This document shows, in pieces, positions 45,285 to 55,365 of a DNA stretch of 64,000 nucleotides. Position 1 is the first letter of the stretch, and the number at the start of each line of letters is the position of its first letter. The DNA comes from Rhyacophila brunnea (taxonomy: Eukaryota > Arthropoda > Insecta > Trichoptera > Rhyacophilidae): assembly GCA_022495005.1 (NCBI GenBank), contig JAGYXB010000520.1, forward strand, positions 36,991-100,990. The letters run 5' to 3'. The position numbers and the translations under genes were made by a program. The notes beneath the pieces were generated by a model, which made no database searches, was not told the origin of the DNA, and worked only from the letters and a program-made list of their open reading frames with translations.

Positions 45285-45663
45285 AAAATTATACATTGGC
45301 ATAATTAAATATAAAACCAAACTTACTGCTTTCCACTTTCTTGGGCCATGGTTAATTAAATTTCATGTAAAGTAGAAATAATGGTTTAGCTTGACACCAG
45401 ACAACACGCGTGGTCTTTTTTGTATGACTTTACTGGAGTTGCAAGGTATGAAAACTGATAAATTACAGCGTCAGAGATACAAGAAATGATAAATGTGATT
45501 TTGCTGCTGTAAATATTTTTTTGGAGTTACAATATAAAAACAGGTCGACGGAGAATTAAATTTACTATAACACTGCATACTTAACTCATTTTTGGCCAAA
45601 AGTGGAGTTACAAGTTCCGCGCATTTAGGCGACGATTTGTTGGTGTTTAAAAATCAGTCAATA

Positions 45664-46266
45664 ATGTCAACTGATCACAAATATGTGCAGTGTGAAGATG
45701 TGTCGGTTCCTGAGAGAAAATTGCTTTTGGTGGAGTTATTAATGAAAAAAGTGGAACAGCTGGAAGAAAAAATTAATAATTATTCGTGTTTGAGTCAGTG
45801 CGTACGTTTTTCCCCGCTACCGCCTGCCGCTCCGCAGTTCAAGCCGAAACCACTAATTGAACCAACGTTAATCGGCGTTAATGCAGCTGTTAATGAGCCC
45901 AAACCACTAACAACTCAAAAACACTCGAAGACCCGTGCAACGACTATAGTAATAAGATCCAAAAAAAAATCCGGAGATTTGAAAGACGCAACTCGTGCAA
46001 AGGAAACTTCAGCGGGAAAGCGAGATGTCACTCCCAAGGCCTCGACGTCTCAGAAATCTGAGGGGACACCAGTATCAGGAAATGATGTATCTCTTGGAAA
46101 CTCTACTACCGGTGAAGAATGGTCAACGGTAGTGAAGAGAAAGAGAGCAGCCATTGCGATTCGCGGTAGCTTTGGTGGGGCGGTGAGGGGGGCGGAGGTG
46201 GTTAAAAATTACCACTTCTACGCCTTAAGATTAAACAAATTGTCACAAAAATATTTGAAACTTTAA
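45664..46266 (+). CDS. ORF of about 200 codons, possibly LINE gag-like 5' fragment
   Basis: The ATG at 45664 opens MSTDHKYVQCEDVSVPERKL; an in-frame codon further upstream lies in the adjacent transposon and is not the likely start. Residues 20-45 (LLVELLMKKVEQLEEKIN) can form a coiled coil; the middle is Lys/Pro/Ser-rich; near the end EEWSTVVKRKRAAIAIRG resembles the W..V..+RR region that precedes the RNA-binding part of many insect LINE ORF1 proteins. No zinc knuckles follow before the stop at 46264. The transposon at 43580-45634 lies 26 bases upstream and probably separated the ORF from its promoter. Identification is weak; function unknown. Confidence 0.4.
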   Translation: MSTDHKYVQCEDVSVPERKLLLVELLMKKVEQLEEKINNYSCLSQCVRFSPLPPAAPQFKPKPLIEPTLIGVNAAVNEPKPLTTQKHSKTRATTIVIRSKKKSGDLKDATRAKETSAGKRDVTPKASTSQKSEGTPVSGNDVSLGNSTTGEEWSTVVKRKRAAIAIRGSFGGAVRGAEVVKNYHFYALRLNKLSQKYLKL

Positions 46267-46504
46267 AATGTACACATAACCTCACTTTCGGCAATGCCGA
46301 ACACGTGGTTAACACAAAAAAATTAATATCCTAGGAATCCCTCAGGATATTTTAAAGATAACACTCACACATATATATTACACCAGTATTTTCACTTTAA
46401 GGCAAAAAGAATTTGTAAGAACAACGTAGTTTTCGAGATATGGAATTTTCAATGAAGAGAAGGCAAATTTGCGTGCGGTTCCCTGCAAGAAAAAAAAGCA
46501 ACTG

Positions 46505-46524
46505 GGTTAGGTTAGGTTAGGTTA
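46505..46524 (+). repeat. Interstitial TTAGG telomere-type repeat
   Basis: Four GGTTA units, followed directly by GTGACGATACCCCGG. The same junction type occurs at 53296-53325. Confidence 0.85.
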
Positions 46525-48869
46525 GTGACGATACCCCGGTCCCGGAATAGTCCCAAAGGTACTTTTCCTTCAACCGGTCCTGCCCTCAGACCGATTAAGA
46601 ACCTTCGTTTGGCTAGCTCAGTACTATTCGGGAGAGGGTGGTCAACTAAAGTTCTTGTCCGACACTTTTAGAATACACTACGATGATATTATTTAACTTT
46701 GTATTGTTTAGAATCACCACCTAGTAATAGGTTGGGGTCTGGATTGTTAATTATTTAATTAACCTCAAATTCAAACTTGATTCCGTAAATATTTACGTAA
46801 ACGTCAAAGTCAGCTGACTATCTGTCACTTTCTTTAGTATCAGATGTTTTTCGTAAAATACTTCGCAAGTTATTCTCAAAATAAAAACTCCTCGTTGTAA
46901 TACGGTTTAAATTATTTATTAAATTATCTTTGATAAATAAATTTATTTTATTGAATTATTTATTAACAATTACACACTTTAATTTAATTACAAATAATTA
47001 CTTAATTATTTTATAAAACTTAGTCAACTCATTTATTAGATAAAAGTAACTAATTATAATTATTTATATTTATTTTATGTACGATTACACGCTTATAACT
47101 ATGAGTCGCCGATTACAAACTTTAGAAAACTATGTTTCTTTATAAGATGAGATTGCGAAAAAAATAGATCGCAAACCGATGACGTGACGCTGTGTTGTTT
47201 ACATTATCAACTGACAGCTCGAATCACGCGTCATCCACTATGACGTCAGACCTGTGACGCGTCGGGAATATACCGCGAATAAAATGTATCGGGAAAATAT
47301 TTAAAAACTATGCGAATTCAGATCGCTCCCGGACACAACCTCCCGGCAATATTGAAAAATCGGCGACTGAAGTAGATGGAAATGTATGGCGTTATATAGA
47401 CCTCCAATGGGGAAGACCCGAGATTTCGACGTCATTCCCCCCACTCTAATTTTAAGTTTTCTTGAATAACTAAAGAATTACTTATATTTTTAATCAAGAG
47501 ATTACGTTTACGTATAAAGGTTTAAATACTTGTTATCGAAGTATAGATTTTATCAACTTATTATGTTAAAAAGGGACCTTAAGGGTCTCACATGATTTTT
47601 ATGGGCGTGTTCATGCGCAAAAAATGGTCCAATGAGAGATTTTCCTACCTCCTCCACAGAGCCAAAAGCCAAAGTCTGAGACCAATCACAGAAAAGCCGT
47701 TTATTTCCCGGCTTTTCCGGAAAATTATGATCATTTAATAGAATAAAAATAGGTAATTTATTAATACCTATAGGTGGTACAAGTTTGGTAACAATCGTAA
47801 AAGTCTTTATAGTACTTTCGACATAGATTGTCCAAATATTTACTAATTCATTTATCGGGTTAGCGGTCAGAAAAAATGAAAATATTTCCGCTAAAAATAA
47901 CGCGTAATACAAACGTGAATCATTAGAGCCACCGATCGGGTGTGTGTGCATAAAGAGAATGGCAGAAATTGAATTTGTCCGTTTCTTTTATGCAGAACTT
48001 TGTGCGTTAACTGTGGGTAACCGGAGTGGTTACGATTAAAATTTATTTAATTACATTTATAGAACACTTCAACTTAAAGGTATAACATTAGTTTCAGTCT
48101 AGATTTCTATGACAAGTATTCATTTATTGAGTTTGAAAATTACCTATTTTGGGTAATTTAATATTGATCTGTCGAGGTTAATTGACAGATCTAAAGAACA
48201 ATTTTTATTTGTAAATTAGGAAAGCAACCGAGTCCTTAGACTTACATTATCAGAATTTCTATTTTCGAAATTCCTTCATCTAACTTTTACAAAAGTAGGT
48301 ACTTAAATTAGTACCCTTTTTATTACAACTCAAAACATTAATTTATTATTTAATTTAGACGTGTGTAATCAGCACTTACAAAATGTAATCATTAGATTTT
48401 AATTACAACAATATTTGATATCATAATTTATTTATTTAAGTTATTTTGCTTTGGCAGCGGTAAATAGATCGAGACCAAATTTGAAAAAATAAAATTTATT
48501 TTTATATAATTCAAAATCAGATTAAATACAAATGGACATTTATTTACAATGTTTAGCAAATGTATCCCATAAGTCGTTTACAATTTATTATCTATTTTTA
48601 ACCTTAATCCTATACATTTCAATTACTTACATTTCACCTTATAAGACCGTTTGGCCTCCAGAAAACTCATCCATAGTTCATTCTGAGAGGCTATAATCGC
48701 TCAGATTGTACTATGGGACTCAATACATAATTTATTATAGCTTTGTTTAGAGGTAGGCCACGTATTTGCAAGTAAGAATCGACATTTAAGGTCGGACCGA
48801 AAAGTTGTGACGTCACAATTTTTCCGAAAAGAATGTCAGCTGATGGCTCACATTTTTATGGCCGTGTCA
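46525..48869. other. Intergenic DNA, nothing coding recognised
   Basis: After the TTAGG run there is a possible stem (TCCCGGAATAG at 46540 with CTATTCGGGAG at 46625). The 132-codon minus-strand ORF at 47951-47553 has no recognised motif. 48809-48820 reads TTGTGACGTCACAA, a small palindrome containing a CRE-like TGACGTCA. Otherwise AT-rich. Confidence 0.35.
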
Positions 48870-48893
48870 TTAGGTTAGGTTAGGTAAGGTTAG
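48870..48893 (+). repeat. TTAGG repeat at the 3' junction of LINE-1 copy A
   Basis: TTAGG units with one variant (GGTAAGG) lie directly against the LINE's poly(A) tail (seen as T, 48894-48907). Confidence 0.85.
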
Positions 48894-49226
48894 TTTTTTT
48901 TTTTTTTATATGGGAGTTGCGTTTATTATTGACCTTGCTTATTATGTACAAGGTTTGTAGATCTTCAATTGGAGTTTTCTTTATTTATTAGTCTTTTTTC
49001 TACTATATAGTGTTGGGACCAGGAGGGATATACTACTGCGGGTCTTAACAGGAACTTCTCCGCATTTGCTCTTGTGAAGAGGAAACCACAGAAAACTCTT
49101 CAGGAGAAGACGGACTGTTGACAGAAATCACCAGGCCTTCCGTTTCACTTGAAGAGTGTTCGGCATTTTGTGTCCTGGCTTCGTTTATTTTGCCAATATC
49201 CTGCACTATTTTAATCATGTATGATA

Positions 49227-50468
49227 CTACCTTTCGTGATAGTTCCTTGTCACGGATCCGATGTCACATAGGTCCTCATCTAGACTCCTGCATCGCGCCT
49301 CCAGCTGCTGTCTTTGGAAGCTGAAAATGGGGCAATGCATAAAAAGATAAGGGACATCTTGAGGGGTCATATCATCACACGGGCAGCTGTCGATCTCGTA
49401 GAGCTTAAATCGATGCAGGTAGCTCATGAACCCACCGTGACCCGTGAGGAATTGTGTGAGTTCAAAGTTAACTTCCTGCATTCTCCTGAAATCAAAGGCA
49501 TGGAAAATTGTTGGGAAAAACATTTTAGTAATATTTCCTGTCGTTTCTTTCAAATATTGATCATTCCAGAGTTGAAGAGTCCTGCTTTTTATTTTCCTTT
49601 TGGCAAAACTGAGCGGAAACTTGGCAAAATCTGGGGCCGTCTTTTTAAGAGTAGCCTCTCGAGCCTTTTCGTCCGCTTTTTCATTTCCTAGGATTCCGCA
49701 GTGACTCCTTATCCAGCCGATGTGCACGTTCTGTTTTCTGCATCGTAGTTCCTGGATATCAGTTTTAATGTCCATGACAATAGGATTGACCGAATTTTGG
49801 TCCGTTATTGCATGGACGCCTGATTTGCAGTCTGTCAAGATCGTTATTTGTTTCCATCTGTTTGGTAATTTCTTCAGAACGTAGCTCAAAGCTTCTCGGA
49901 TCGCCAGGAGTTCCGCCTGAAACACTGAGCAGATGTCGTCGAGTTTGATCTTTCTCGACGGCAACTCTCTCACGCCATCGTAAGGTACAAATGCTGCACC
50001 CACTTTGCCGTTCAAGAGACTGCCATCGGTGAAGATTCTCAGCTCATTCTGCGTTGCCTCAGGCAGATTCTGATCATAGTATCCATGGTCAATGTGGTTG
50101 CGTTCCGAGGGATGCGGGAGTAAGAAAAAGTCTCCGGTTCCCTGGTAGACTCTGTCTTGCGGCAAGTCCTGCAGGGTGAGAGTCTTCTTTACCTCATATG
50201 ATTCTGCAAGCTGCTTGATCCTCAGATCAAGTGGCATGAAGCCGCTCAAGACCTGAGCAGAAACTAGAGAGATCGTTCTGTATCCTTTGCAAGATCTGAT
50301 GGCAATTTGTCTTTGAATGGAGTTCAGTTTCTTACGGTTGACTTTTTTCTTTACCGCGTCCGCACACACGCTGGAAGCGTACGTTATCAGAGGCTCGACA
50401 GCACCTAAATATATTTGCTGCATAACCCCCGGCGACGCACCCCATGTGGGTTTGGCGGCTCTGATCAA
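49227..50468 (-). pseudogene. LINE-1 copy A, RT thumb and RNase H region
   Basis: A 413-residue open frame covers the end of ORF2: AKPTWGASPGVMQQIYLGAV (RT thumb region), the RNase H domain with IFTDGS, FQAELLAIREAL, ILTDCKSGVHAI and HCGILGNEKADEKA (D, E, D and final D-like motifs), then a C-terminal Cys/His block, CPCDDMTPQDV then FMHCPIF. RNase H removes the RNA strand during element copying. The frame is intact here but upstream RT sequence is cut off by the transposon insertion and 5' truncation, so the copy is dead. Confidence 0.85.
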
Positions 50469-51021
50469 TTTTTTCGTGATGCTTGCGGCCTTTTTACAAA
50501 TCGCACCCCTAGTTTTAAACTATTACAAGTCAAAAAACTGACATTATGAGTTAATAATGCAGAAAGGTTGAAAATATCATTATTTATCTGGTCAAAGACT
50601 ATCACAAGTCTAAATAAATTCTACGGAAATACAGGACAGAAAGAATAGTCTATCATTTTTATAAATAGTATTGTGTAATATTTAAAGACTATGCTATTTT
50701 GAGTTTTTATGGTCTTAAAGGATTCAAAATTTTAGCGAGTTTAAGACTATGACATCTTGAATTATCATAGGTCAGGAATGGACAAAGTAAATAAAACTTG
50801 TGTTGTGGTCACACTGTTGACTAGCCATTCTGAAAATTGAACAGTAGTTTGTTGATAAATAAAATAATAAATAAAACAAACAGTGATGGAATCATAGAAA
50901 AGGATCTCAGAGAAACACATGAAAACCATAAGAAAATTGATACCGAATTAAAACAATATGTTAGAGATCACATCAATTGCATTCCTAGGGTAGAATCCCA
51001 CTTCCCGAGAGCTCAAACTTT

Positions 51022-51241
51022 CAACCATGTCCGATCTAGTAAGATCATAATATGGGCCTCCACGGTATGGTTTGTATTAACAGAATTTTTTTTTTTCGAG
51101 ATATGGATGTCAGCCACTTGCTCAACCTATTAGGTCCATAATCTGACTCATACACAAATTGAAAAACAATATGTGTACTTGCGAGACCCAGGATTTGAAC
51201 CTATGACCCACGACGCTTGCACCAGACTAACTACCAGACAA
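51022..51241 (-). mobile_element. SINE family 2, minus-strand copy
   Basis: The complement reads GGTTCAAATCCTGGGTCTCG (B box), then CATATTGTTTTTCAATTTGT, GGACCTAATAGGTTGAGCAA and, near the end, GATCGGACATGGTTGAAAG. It matches the plus-strand copy at 51763-52007 along its length, more diverged and lacking the A box and GAA tail. It lies inside the transposase of the element at 50502-53135. Confidence 0.8.
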
Positions 51242-51762
51242 TTTATTGATGGCTCTTTAAATTTAGCAACACTATAGGCTATACAAAGGAAAGTGTCAAC
51301 AAAATGATCGACCTTTCGTGAAGTTATCTCAGTATTATACGATCTTTAATACAGAATTTAATATTGGGCACTTTCAGTCAAAAAAAGATCAATGATCAGC
51401 ACAGCATATACAAATTTAAATGATACACAAAAAGCAAAACAATTAATTTTGTTCAATGTCCCAAATAAAGAAAAAGCACGAGAGGAGAAAAAAATGACGT
51501 GAAAAATGGAGCTATCCCTGATCCAGATAATATTATGATAGTTTCATATTTCGATTTGCAAGCAGTTCTCTCATAACCCTGTGGTGAAGTCTCAAACTTC
51601 AATTACACCAGAAAACTTGCAACATATTTCACCATCTTTGATATTGCTGAGAAAAAGGGTTTTGTTGTATCTGGAACGAAGTAATAAGAATTTGCATTTT
51701 TGGTCCGATAGCTGTGCTAGACAGAATAAAAATAAATATTTAGTTGCGTTGTATTTATCATT

Positions 51763-52007
51763 ACGCCCACGGTGGCCGCGCGGCATAAGCGTTGGACTAT
51801 CATGCCGTGGGTCCCAGGTTCGAATCCTGGGTCTGGCAAGTACGCATATTGTTTTTCAATATGTGTGTGAGTCAGGGTATGGACCTAATAGGTTGAGCAA
51901 GTGGCTGACATCCATTTCTCGTAAAAACAAAATCTGTTAATATAAACCTCTACTATGTGGAGGCCCATATGATCCTATTAGGATCGGACATGGTCGAAGA
52001 AGAAGAA
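51763..52007 (+). mobile_element. SINE family 2, full-length copy with 12-bp target duplication
   Basis: The tRNA-like head has an A box (TGGCCGCGCGGCATAAGC region) and B box GGTTCGAATCC, then CCTGGGTCTGGC. A 150-bp body ends GGATCGGACATGGTCGAAGA with a GAA repeat tail. The 12-bp sequence GTATTTATCATT flanks it (51751-51762, 52008-52019). The tail resembles the end of the LINE fragment at 13230-13625. It splits the transposase frame just after the QNKN block. Confidence 0.92.
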
Positions 52008-53139
52008 GTATTTATCATTGGAAACAGAAAATGTAAAGTCTATAAAGCAAAAATATTTGATGGGTCACACCCAAGATCAGTGGATTGCGATGCACTCACT
52101 CATTGAAAAAGAAAAAAGAGAATGCTAAAAGTGCTCCAGTATTCATACCAGCTCAATATAGATACGCATTATAGCCATGGCTGAAAAGAATGGTGAACCT
52201 TATAGAGTTAATGCAATGGCAACTGATGATATATTTGACCTGAAATTACTGTCCGATGAGCTGGAACAAAATTATGTTATAACTACCGTAGGTACGAAGG
52301 TAACATGGCAAGCAATCAAAGTCATGCATTTGAAAAGAGAATCACCGTATAGTTTTTTCATTAAAACCAATTTTATTGATTCTTCCTATGAGGAAATTAA
52401 TATAAGGCATCGCATGGCGGGTCGTCCAGTTCACATGAATATGATAATTTTACAGAAAGCTTATAATGAGCCACCAGGAATAACCATGCAGAAAAGGCAA
52501 GATCTTTTAACTATATGCAAAAAAATTGATACCGATGACGTACCACAATTTTTACAATAATTTGAAAGTCGCTAATAGTACTCAAGTGGCAAGAAATGAC
52601 TTGGTTCACGAAGAGAGTGGTGGAAATTACTCTAATTAATTCTAAATTATATAATAATTTCCATTACGTAATGTGCAAGATCCTTGAATAGGTAATCATA
52701 ATCTTATACAATTATATATTTTAAAAATTCGGTAGGTATGTGATGGTTTACCTGTTCAGTTAATTTATTTTGAAATAAAAATTTCAAATAACCATTTCGT
52801 TTATTATTTTACTTGATATGCATAATATATTGAAGAGATTTAATGTTGTTTCATATTAGTTTGTATTGTGTGCATGATGGGTTATTTCAAAATTTATCAA
52901 AATAGTCCAATTTTAGACTATGGCATTTCAAAAAAACTACCAAAAATATGTGTTCTGTATAATTTTTCAATATAATAATAATTTCATACAAAAATACAAG
53001 CCCTGCTACACATTGAGCAAGAAAATCAGTTTGGTACATACATTTTTAGATTTAGTTGAGAGGGTTTGAATCTTTAAATCCAATTATCTCAGAATGCTGT
53101 TTTTTGACTTGTCATACTTTAAAACTAGGGGTGCGAAAT

Positions 53140-53295
53140 GTTGTCGACGTGTTTGGACCAGTTAAGGTGGCGATCTATGGTGAGACCGAGAACCTTAAAG
53201 TGATCCACGTATTTTAGTTGAACTCCGTTCATGTGAATGTTTGGTTGTCGGTCCTTTTTTCTGGTAATGAACATCGCGTTGGTTTTGTCTTCTGC
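53140..53295 (-). pseudogene. LINE-1 copy A, RT fragment upstream of the transposon
   Basis: The sequence is 95% or more identical by eye to 62690-62845 of copy B, encoding LKYVDHFKVLGLTIDRHLNW and neighbouring residues. It ends at CTGC, directly followed by TTAGG units, so the copy is 5'-truncated here. Confidence 0.85.
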
Positions 53296-53310
53296 GGTTA
53301 GGTTAGGTTA
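53296..53310 (+). repeat. TTAGG repeat at the 5' junction of LINE-1 copy A
   Basis: Three GGTTA units follow the truncated LINE and lead into GTAACAACACCCCC, a junction resembling that at 46505-46540. Confidence 0.8.
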
Positions 53311-53379
53311 GTAACAACACCCCCTCAACGATACGCCACTGCGCAATTCGTTGATGTATTTTAGCTCAGTCGGTGAGGG

Positions 53380-53900
53380 GTTATTAATAAAAATAAAGAC
53401 GATATTTCTTTTCTCTTGAGAGTGTGCTTATAACTCTGTTTATTTTCTTTTTCCAATGTACACGTTCCGTTTATATTTCTGGTACAATATTCGTACGATG
53501 CAGGTGAGGCGACAGACACGTTTACTGCAGGTGAATACGCGAGAAATTAATCTCACCCGTAAGTAAACGGGATGAAATTATTCCACCGGGTAGTACTTCA
53601 GCGTCTAGAGTATGCGAAGAGATGCGCGGCGAGACTGATGAGACTGGTTGAAGAGAGGCTGCTAGTAGAGAAGATGTTGTTCCCGAGGGATGATCCGGTA
53701 GACTGATAAAAATCTCTCGGATGCGTCCTCTTTTATAGCAGCATCCCTTATTCTAATTGGTTCAAAGAGATAATGAGAAGGGGTGACCAAAGATTCTACT
53801 ATTATCGTTAGCTCGTTCTACATGTTACCTCTTGTTTATTTAATAAGAATTTACTGGATTGTCAGAAGGACCAAGTATCAAGAGATAATATATTTTGTGC
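53380..53900 (-). promoter_or_regulatory. LTR-like promoter region on the minus strand
   Basis: On the minus strand a TATA box (TATAAAAG at 53737-53730) is followed after about 280 bases by AATAAA (53459-53446 area, AAAATAAACAG) and GTCTTTATTTTTATTAAT, resembling the U3-R-U5 order of an LTR. TG...CA ends and a second LTR were not found. It may be a solo LTR or the promoter of a lost gene. Confidence 0.35.
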
Positions 53901-54600
53901 ACGTGGATGGATATATTGACGTTATAAAATATCATCTATCTAATTCTATGGATTTTATATGAATTTATCTAGAGCATTTAAATAGCTATCTCCGGCATAA
54001 ACTCGCGGTTTTTGTCTTATGCCAGGAGTAAACACACGATTTGATTAGCGTTTAAATTACATGCATTTACAACTACTTACTAGGTACCTATTGACATAAT
54101 AATAGGCCCTGTAATTATCATCCATCGACCTTCACATAAATATTTGTGATTTTACGACGTAAACCTGTCTGTTGCCTTTACCTTTAACAATTTTACATTT
54201 ATAATAATAACAATTTGGTCTTAAAACTACGTCTTATATAGTAATATGAAATAATATTTTACTATTTCCAAAAAATAGCAAGATACTACCTCTCGCAAAG
54301 GAAATTCGGTGCCAATGTGCAAGAGTATATCGATCGGCGATATTTTCCCCGCATTGCCTTATTTTTAGCCGCTGTTTTTACACCGCACAGCTGCATAAAG
54401 GTCGTGTTTTTAATCTATTTGATCAGAAATTGGCGAAGCCCACGACGGTTATTACCAGAATTTATTTTCATTTTAAATATGCGAATTTTCTCATGCTTTA
54501 TATTACAGACGATAAATATACTAATTATGAACATTCATAAAAATTAAATTTAAAAGACTCTAATGAAGTTATAAGTTTTTCTTTTCGTGCGCGAAACATT
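53901..54600. other. Intergenic DNA, nothing recognised
   Basis: AT-rich with only one ORF above 70 codons (54317-54547), without recognisable motif. Confidence 0.35.
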
Positions 54601-54611
54601 TTTGCGTACGC

Positions 54612-54746
54612 ACACCGACGCACACACACCAACGCGTTGGCTGGTGTTGCCATGTTATAAATTAAGTATGGCCATTTGCAGCATTCTCACATACTTACAC
54701 CGACGCGCACACATACCCGCGCGTTGGCTGGTGTTGCCATGTTATA
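54612..54746. repeat. Two-copy ~87-bp tandem duplication
   Basis: GCGTTGGCTGGTGTTGCCAT occurs at 54634 and 54721, each preceded by ACACCGACGC and CACACA and followed by GTTATA. The copies differ slightly and the spacing is 87 bp. Confidence 0.8.
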
Positions 54747-54759
54747 CATTGATTCTATA

Positions 54760-55340
54760 ATTATTAGTTTACTATTAACGAGTTTACGGATTGAAATATC
54801 ATTCGATGAGTGTGTTCCACAAGACATATTAATTATTTACATATACTTTTAATACTAATCACTCGCTACCGCGTTCTTCTTCTTTATGTTAGCAGTTATT
54901 CTTCTTCTTTCATACTATTACATAATATATTAATTATATTTTATGCTCTTATAATAATCTCTCGCTACTGCATTCGTCTCTTTATATTTTGACAATCATT
55001 CTTCCCCATTTATACTTATATACCATTACATAATAAACTTATATCTAACATTTTATATTACATAATCACAGGTTTTATCTTATGGAACAAGGCAAATTTA
55101 CATTCATCATTCTTGCATACTATATTACCTTGTTCGTAGCTATCGACGCCCCGTTCGATATGTTTACATACCGAACGGGTAATACAAAACCTGTGAACAG
55201 ACAAACAATTATATATGATTAGACAAGGAAGCGTTTTAGGCGTTTTACTAAGCCGTATAGTTAGAGATCAGGTTTACATGTCGGCTTATTACTACCTAAT
55301 TTATAATGCGGATACGCCTACCTACAGGTAGGTGGTGACA
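54760..55340. other. AT-rich DNA with a hairpin at 55151
   Basis: The hairpin CCCCGTTCGATATG...CATACCGAACGGG (55151-55181) is the only notable structure. Simple CTTCTT runs lie near 54885 and 54901. No gene evident. Confidence 0.4.
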
Positions 55341-55365
55341 TTAGGTTAGGTTAGGTTAGGTTAGG
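55341..55365 (+). repeat. TTAGG repeat (five units) at LINE-2 3' junction
   Basis: Five perfect TTAGG units run directly into the poly(A) tail of LINE-2 (as T, 55366-55381). Confidence 0.92.

Larger units (their letters stand above)
43580..45634 (-). mobile_element. DNA transposon with 4-bp target duplication, QN-type transposase family (copy 2)
   Basis: The terminal inverted repeats begin CGTCGCCTAAATGCGCGGAA and continue CTTGTAACTCCA at both ends, nearly perfect over 32 bases. ATTT flanks each side (43576-43579 and 45635-45638). The transposase relic inside is on the minus strand. A hAT terminus-like fragment at about 45215-45284 lies within it. Termini start with CG and the duplication is 4 bp of AT, as in copies 1 and 3. 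Confidence 0.9.
50837..52560 (+). pseudogene. QN-type transposase, decayed, split by SINEs
   Basis: Segments in order: EKDLRETHENHKK, YVRDHINCIPRVESH (50837-51010; SINE inserted next), DGSLNLATL, then YFDLQAVLS and AEKKGF with IWNE in shifting frames, LHFWSDSCARQNKNKYLVAL (51680-51750; second SINE), KQKYLMGHTQDQW, HSLIEKEK, then a 127-codon frame (52177-52560) with EPYRVNAMATDDIFDLKLL and KRQDLLTICKKI. The same order of blocks is found in the other two copies. The signature is W/Y-S-D-x-C/A-x-x-Q-N/K-K/R-N. It resembles a large insect transposase-like family; I associate it with Sola-type elements but cannot verify that. Confidence 0.75.
50502..53135 (+). mobile_element. DNA transposon with 4-bp target duplication, QN-type transposase family (copy 3)
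   Basis: Terminal repeats of about 35 bp read CGCACCCCTAGTTTTAAA at the left with TTTAAAACTAGGGGTGCG at the right, followed inward by GACAAGTCAAAAAAC-type sequence at both ends. AAAT flanks both sides (50498-50501, 53136-53139). The uninterrupted LINE copy B reads ACAAATGTTG at the same place (about 62686), proving the boundaries and a 4-bp duplication. Contains a near-complete but decayed transposase and two SINE insertions. Confidence 0.94.
48894..53295 (-). mobile_element. LINE family 1, copy A, 5'-truncated and interrupted
   Basis: The minus-strand element runs from 53295 to its poly(A) at 48894, interrupted by the DNA transposon 50502-53135. TTAGG repeats flank both ends (48870-48893, 53296-53310). 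It aligns with copy B (61069-64000) almost base for base. The piece 53295-53140 lies upstream of the transposon and joins 50497 in the same order as copy B at about 62690. The 3' end holds a CCTTG...CAAGG hairpin (48933-48953). Group: APE-type LINE with RNase H, I/R1-like. Confidence 0.88.

Noticed and set aside
47553..47951. 132-codon ORF on the minus strand as a gene
   Set aside because: No recognisable domain, AT-rich composition like its surroundings, no start or splice context. ORFs of this size occur by chance.
51771..51840. Possible functional tRNA gene (A and B boxes present)
   Set aside because: The acceptor stem does not close, a 245-bp SINE body and GAA tail follow, and a 12-bp target duplication surrounds the unit. 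It is a SINE head.
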